Source: Xanthobacteraceae bacterium
GTDB taxonomy: Bacteria > Pseudomonadota > Alphaproteobacteria > Rhizobiales > Xanthobacteraceae
NCBI GenBank assembly: GCA_030037185.1
Contig: JASHRR010001037.1
Span: 1-8,858 of the forward strand
Direction of reading: 5' to 3'
Length of the DNA: 8,858 nucleotides
Part shown: in pieces, positions 5,494 to 8,858 of the stretch
How positions within the stretch are numbered: position 1 is the first letter of the stretch
Layout: each line of letters begins with the position of its first letter
The notes under the pieces: model-generated
The model's database searches: none
What the model saw: the letters and a program-made list of their open reading frames with translations, nothing else
Told to the model about the DNA's origin: nothing
Program-made: the position numbers and the translations under genes

Positions 5494-7197
5494 ATGACGT
5501 TACCTGCCGTGAGGAATGATAGGCAGCTGCGCGTTCATGTCGAGGAGACATTTCAGATCGCCTGGGGTCTGCACACCGACGGCAAATTGTGCGAGGCTGA
5601 CAGACTTTATCAATTCATCCTGGCGCAGAGGCCAAGCCATTACGGCTCGCTGTTTCGCTTGGGCCTGCTTCGCGCTCAAGCAAACAAAATGGACGAAGCG
5701 GTTCATCTGTTCGGGCGGGCGGTCGCAGCGGAGCCCAAATCAGCCGATGCCCTCGGATGGTTCGGTATCGCGCTTGCAGCGCTTGATCGGCACGATGAAG
5801 CCCTCGCATCCTACCAGAAGGCATTGTCGATCGACCCCGAACATGCCGTGATCCACAATGCGCTTGGCTTGGCGCTTCGCAGGAGCGGGCGGATCGAGCA
5901 AGCGATTTTTCACTTCGAACGCGCCATCGCAATCAAGCCCGACTTTGCGTCGGCGCATTTCACCTTGGCCGCCATTCTCCACGGTCTTGGTCGCATCAGT
6001 GAAGCGGCGACGCACTACCAGAAGGTTGTGGCCGTCCAGCCGCATAATTACCGGGCCCACAACGACCTCGGGATCGTCTTCAACATTCTCGGCCGTATCG
6101 AGGATGCTGCCCGGGCCTATGAAAAAGCTTTGCAATTTGCACCGCGTGAGACGATGATCCACCATAACCTCGCCCACCTGCGGCGCTTCACGCCCGGCGA
6201 TTCGCGCCTTGCACCACTGGAAAAGCTGGCCGAGGACATCGCGGCCCTGGACGCGAAAAGCCAGATCTTCTTACATTTCGTATTGGGTAAAGCTTTCGGT
6301 GATCTTGGGCAGTATGAACGGTCGTTCCGCCATTTGCGCGAAGGAAACTCGCTCAAGCGCGCGCAGCTTGCCTATGACGAGGAGCAAGTGCTGAGCCTGT
6401 TACAGCTCATTCGCACGACCTTTACCCGCGAGGTGATGCAGCAGAAATCCGGCGGGGGATGCCATTCGGACACCCCGGTGTTTGTCGTCGGCATGCCGCG
6501 TTCGGGCACAACGCTAGTCGAGCAAATCCTGGCAAGCCATTCCAAGGTCTACGGCGCCGGAGAGGTCGAAACTTTCGATCAGGTGATCGGGAAATTCAGA
6601 TCCCAGAATAACATTGCCGCAGAGTTTCCGGGCATGGTTTCGGCAATGTCGTTGGAGGCCCTGTGTCACCTCGGCTCGCATTACGTCGAATTGACAAAAT
6701 CCGCCGCCCCCGCGATGGAGCGGATCGTCGACAAGCTCATGGGAAACTTCAAAAATGTCGGGCTTATTCATCTGGCGTTGCCAAATGCCCGTATCATCCA
6801 CGTCCGCCGCGATCCGGTCGACACCTGCGTGTCCTGCTTCTCTTTGCTGTTCACCGGCGACCAGTCATTCACCTACGACCTTGGCGAACTCGGCCGTTAC
6901 TACCGCGGTTACGCGACCCTGATGGAACACTGGCGCAGCGTGCTGCCGCATGGCGTGATGATCGATGTTCAATATGAAGATCTGGTTGCCGATCTCGATG
7001 GGCAGGCGCGCGCCATTGTCGATCACTGCGGTCTAGAGTGGGAGGATGCCTGTCTTGCCTTCCACAAGACCGAGCGGCAGGTGCACACGGCGAGTGCGGT
7101 CCAGGTCCGCCAGCCTATCTATCGGACCTCGGTCGGGCGCTGGCGTCACTACGAGAACTTCCTGCGGCCGTTGATGGAGGCTTTGAAGGGCACCTGA
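5494..7197 (+). CDS. TPR-repeat sulfotransferase (PAPS-dependent)
   Basis: A 567-residue two-part protein. Residues about 18-221 hold six tetratricopeptide repeats of 34 residues, for example DEALASYQKALSIDPEHA (101-118) and EDAARAYEKALQFAP (203-217), a helical scaffold for binding a partner or peptide. A linker helix region (235-310) leads into a sulfotransferase domain (about 327-567). The PAPS 5'-phosphosulfate loop is FVVGMPRSGTTLVEQ (330-344). The 3'-phosphate site is HVRRDPVDTCVSCFS (436-450), with R438/R439 and S447 as the likely ligands. The tail SVGRWRHYENFLRPL (546-560) is typical of bacterial TPR-sulfotransferases, which resemble protein-tyrosine sulfotransferases. There is no signal peptide, so it is probably cytoplasmic. 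The start at 5494 has only a weak GGCGAG upstream. It consumes PAPS, and the next gene downstream carries an APS-kinase-like domain. The acceptor is unknown. Confidence 0.9.
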   Translation: MTLPAVRNDRQLRVHVEETFQIAWGLHTDGKLCEADRLYQFILAQRPSHYGSLFRLGLLRAQANKMDEAVHLFGRAVAAEPKSADALGWFGIALAALDRHDEALASYQKALSIDPEHAVIHNALGLALRRSGRIEQAIFHFERAIAIKPDFASAHFTLAAILHGLGRISEAATHYQKVVAVQPHNYRAHNDLGIVFNILGRIEDAARAYEKALQFAPRETMIHHNLAHLRRFTPGDSRLAPLEKLAEDIAALDAKSQIFLHFVLGKAFGDLGQYERSFRHLREGNSLKRAQLAYDEEQVLSLLQLIRTTFTREVMQQKSGGGCHSDTPVFVVGMPRSGTTLVEQILASHSKVYGAGEVETFDQVIGKFRSQNNIAAEFPGMVSAMSLEALCHLGSHYVELTKSAAPAMERIVDKLMGNFKNVGLIHLALPNARIIHVRRDPVDTCVSCFSLLFTGDQSFTYDLGELGRYYRGYATLMEHWRSVLPHGVMIDVQYEDLVADLDGQARAIVDHCGLEWEDACLAFHKTERQVHTASAVQVRQPIYRTSVGRWRHYENFLRPLMEALKGT

Positions 7198-7536
7198 CGG
7201 CGCCGGCACCGTCCAAGGCGGCAGCCGATGAACGCCGCCGAGGACCGCAGGACGAAAGTCGCCGACGCGGCAATCGAGCCCAAATCGAATGCAGCGGATG
7301 TCCGCGACATGGCTCACGGACGCGGAAAAGCCTCCGGGACGGAAACAGACCGCGGCGGCCAGCATGTCGGGCACGAACTGCCCCCGGCAAATTCGCGGGA
7401 CGAATTGCGGCTGCATTCATGGTCTGTTGCTGTGATGCCGGAACCCGTGAATCCTTCTTCTCGGCACACCGCACACTCAAGAAGAGCAGGGAACCGTTTT
7501 GGCTGGTCCGACCCCCGCCGGGGCTCGCGAACGACA

Positions 7537-7548
7537 CAGCCTAGGCTG
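7537..7548. repeat. Perfect 12-bp palindrome
   Basis: CAGCCTAGGCTG is a perfect palindrome with a CCTAGG core, a rare hexamer in high-GC proteobacterial DNA. It lies inside wider inverted arms GTCCG (7506-7510) and CGGAC (7550-7554). It could be a protein-binding site, but it is far (305 bp) from the next start. Confidence 0.3.
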
Positions 7549-7748
7549 GCGGACGACGGTTGAGTCACCAAAGCCGGCGCCAGTGATCGAAGATCGAAAG
7601 GCGCATCACAACGGCGACCGCGGCGTCGCTCATTGTCGATTCCTTCAACATGCCGCTACCCGACACAAACCGCGAAAATCAGAGGCGATCGGGAGGCCGT
7701 CTCCATCCGGACAGATACCTAGCGGCAAAGTTTATGCCGGCAAACACA

Positions 7749-7786
7749 TACGACAACTGACGGCTAAGTATCGTCGTACCTATTAC
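7749..7786 (+). promoter_or_regulatory. Possible promoter with overlapping dyad for the fusion gene
   Basis: CTGACG (7757-7762) and TATTAC (7781-7786) are 18 nt apart, each matching four of six sigma-70 consensus bases, in an AT-rich patch unlike the surroundings. Inverted arms TACGAC (7749-7754) and GTCGTA (7773-7778) bracket the -35 and spacer, where a repressor could act. The leader would be about 60 nt. Confidence 0.3.
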
Positions 7787-7853
7787 AACTAATTAATTTG
7801 CGATCAATCTCAGAACGACCCAGATGGCGATGTTTCGAACGCAAAGAGGGCTG

Positions 7854-8621
7854 ATGAGCAAAATTCTTGTCATGGGATTGCCTGGCGCTGGCAAAACCAC
7901 ACTCACCGCGGCCCTCGCTCCGCTGCTCAACGCGGTCGTATTTAATGGCGATGCAGTGCGGACCAACTTATCACGAGATCTTGGGTTCAGCCACTCGGAC
8001 CGCGTCGAGCATGCGCGTCGCATGGGTTGGATGTGCGACTGCGTCGCTGAGGCCGGGGGGACGGCGATTGCCGATTTCGTCTGTCCGACCGAGGAGACAC
8101 GGGCTGCATTTGGCAAAGCCTTCATCATCTGGGTCGATCGCATCTCCGCAGGCCGCTATGAAGACACCAATCGGATGTTCATTGCACCCGCGCCCTTCGA
8201 TCTTCGCGTTAGCGGCGAAGCGTCGGCGCAATACTGGGCCGAGCAGGCGCTCGTGCGACTGCGTCCGCGGTTTGATCCGCAGCGTCCGACGGCCTTGTTT
8301 CTCGGACGTTATCAGCCATTCCATCGCGGTCACCAACGGCTGATCGAGGAAGGATTGCATCGCGTCGGTCAGGCCTGCATCGCTGTGCGCGATACCCATG
8401 GCATTGATGAAAAAAACCCGCTGCCGTTTTTCGCCGTGAAGCAGCGAATTGAAGCTGCATTATCCCGGTATATAGGTCGCTTCGTCGTGGTGACGGTTCC
8501 CAACATTACCGACATCTTTTATGGGCGAGACGTTGGCTACGAGATCGAGCGGATCATCCTCGATGACGCGTCCGAACTTATCTCAGCGACGCAAATACGA
8601 AATCTCATTACCAAGCTGTGA
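7854..8621 (+). CDS. APS-kinase-like / HxGH nucleotidyltransferase fusion
   Basis: A compact 255-residue two-domain protein. Residues 1-137 resemble adenylylsulfate kinase: Walker A GLPGAGKTT (8-16), then FNGDAVRTNLSRDLGFSHSD (30-49) with D33, R36 and R50 as in the APS site, and EAGGTAIADFVCP (66-78). The usual ENIRR reads EHARR (H53 for Asn), and the RD-x-KGLY and FTG segments are missing, so the phosphate acceptor may not be APS. Residues 145-255 are a cytidylyltransferase-like Rossmann domain with GRYQPFHRGH (151-160), RDTHGIDEKNP (179-189), VPNITDIFYGRDVGYE (215-230) and ISATQIR (243-249), closest in motif to NadM-type NMN adenylyltransferases and similar phage enzymes. I chose ATG 7854 because GAGGG precedes it and the P-loop strand starts there; ATG 7824 has no ribosome site. 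It may make an activated sulfate or another nucleotide-linked group; NAD salvage is the main alternative. Confidence 0.8.
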   Translation: MSKILVMGLPGAGKTTLTAALAPLLNAVVFNGDAVRTNLSRDLGFSHSDRVEHARRMGWMCDCVAEAGGTAIADFVCPTEETRAAFGKAFIIWVDRISAGRYEDTNRMFIAPAPFDLRVSGEASAQYWAEQALVRLRPRFDPQRPTALFLGRYQPFHRGHQRLIEEGLHRVGQACIAVRDTHGIDEKNPLPFFAVKQRIEAALSRYIGRFVVVTVPNITDIFYGRDVGYEIERIILDDASELISATQIRNLITKL

Positions 8622-8858
8622 GTTGAATGGAGTTTGAGGCCTGCGCAATGCTGCGTGATTGCTCGGAGGGGATCGACATTTGTCGGTGACCTGCTGCGTA
8701 TCCGGCCCCAACACCTGCGCTCGATCCGGTCTTCAGCGCTCCGAGAAAAAGGCGGTGGCGCTACAGTACGTTCCGATCATAATGGATCATAGCCGCAGTG
8801 CCTGAAATAGCCTGCGCATTCGGAGGGTTTGAGTCCTCCAATGAAGGAGCGAACGCAT
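8622..8858. other. Leader region upstream of a gene beyond the window edge
   Basis: No complete gene in these 237 bases. They hold a dyad CGACA-TT-TGTCG (8674-8685), a direct repeat of GATCAT (8776-8781 and 8785-8790), and a translation-start-like end. GCCTGCGCA followed by CGGAGGG occurs twice (from 8640 and from 8810), short enough to be chance. Confidence 0.4.
8822..8858 (+). promoter_or_regulatory. Ribosome site of the next gene with alternative hairpins
   Basis: AAGGAG (8844-8849) lies 7 nt before an AT at 8857-8858, so the next gene probably begins with an ATG cut by the window end. Upstream, GGAGG (8822-8826) can pair with CCTCC (8835-8839), and CTCC (8836-8839) can instead pair with GGAG (8846-8849) of the ribosome site. 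The two pairings exclude each other. A frame from ATG 8841 is also open to the end, but its ribosome site is poorly spaced. Confidence 0.35.

Larger units (their letters stand above)
7198..7853. other. Gap between TPR-sulfotransferase and kinase/nucleotidyltransferase fusion
   Basis: No confidently supported gene in 656 bases. A frame at 7228-7563 (plus) starts 31 nt after the sulfotransferase stop with AAGGCGG about 9 nt upstream, and codes for a 111-residue hydrophilic, Arg-rich product with no motif. Its codon choice looks gene-like only over the first 65 codons, so I leave it uncalled. The gap also holds a 12-bp palindrome at 7537-7548 and an AT-rich promoter-like end from about 7730. Confidence 0.5.

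Noticed and set aside
7228..7563. Possible 111-residue gene after the sulfotransferase
   Set aside because: It has a fair ribosome site and hydrophilic composition at first, but codon use degrades in the second half, it has no motif, and competing minus-strand frames are equally long.
1..8858. tRNA, rRNA, CRISPR array, insertion sequence or attachment site
   Set aside because: No regularly spaced repeats, transposase or integrase motifs, terminal repeats or tRNA-like cloverleaf seen on either strand by eye.

Overview
The window looks like an ordinary-GC (about 60%) alphaproteobacterial chromosome, most probably Hyphomicrobiales (Bradyrhizobium/Rhodopseudomonas-like). This is inferred from codon use, the Tat-exported isocitrate-lyase-like protein, the PQQ dehydrogenase and the TPR-sulfotransferase; no rRNA or other phylogenetic marker is present. 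I see no tRNA, CRISPR array, transposase or integrase.

Left half (1-3233, all on the minus strand): a small secreted Rap1a/Tai-like protein (38-388), a Tat-signal protein of the isocitrate lyase/PEP mutase superfamily (542-1540), and a secreted alpha/beta hydrolase (1841-2905). Candidate 3' hairpins or terminators lie at 526-541, 467-507 and 1648-1677, so these genes look separately transcribed. A 328-bp divergent region (2906-3233) separates the hydrolase from a plus-strand periplasmic PQQ-dependent alcohol dehydrogenase (3234-4997). This region holds a 22-bp inverted repeat that could be an operator. The hydrolase, the dehydrogenase and the lyase-like protein all carry export signals, which suggests an envelope-located route (ester cleavage, alcohol oxidation, then C-C chemistry). 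No substrate can be read from sequence.

Right half (4998-8858, plus strand): a 496-bp non-coding stretch with two GC-rich hairpins, then a six-repeat TPR protein fused to a PAPS-dependent sulfotransferase domain (5494-7197). A 656-bp gap follows, and then a compact 255-residue fusion (7854-8621). Its N-terminus is an APS-kinase-like P-loop domain and its C-terminus a HxGH-type nucleotidyltransferase with GRYQPFHRGH and ISATQIR motifs. The window ends in a strong Shine-Dalgarno next to a possible alternative-hairpin switch, with the next gene's start codon probably cut at the edge.

The most interesting item is the kinase/nucleotidyltransferase fusion beside a sulfotransferase. The domain order copies animal PAPS synthase (kinase first) at well under half the size. 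However, the C-terminal motifs are closer to NMN adenylyltransferase (NadM) than to ATP sulfurylase, so the substrate is open. The PQQ dehydrogenase is also atypical: it lacks the adjacent-cysteine ring, has Asp where the family has the metal-binding Glu, and carries the Asp-x-Asp pair associated with lanthanide use.
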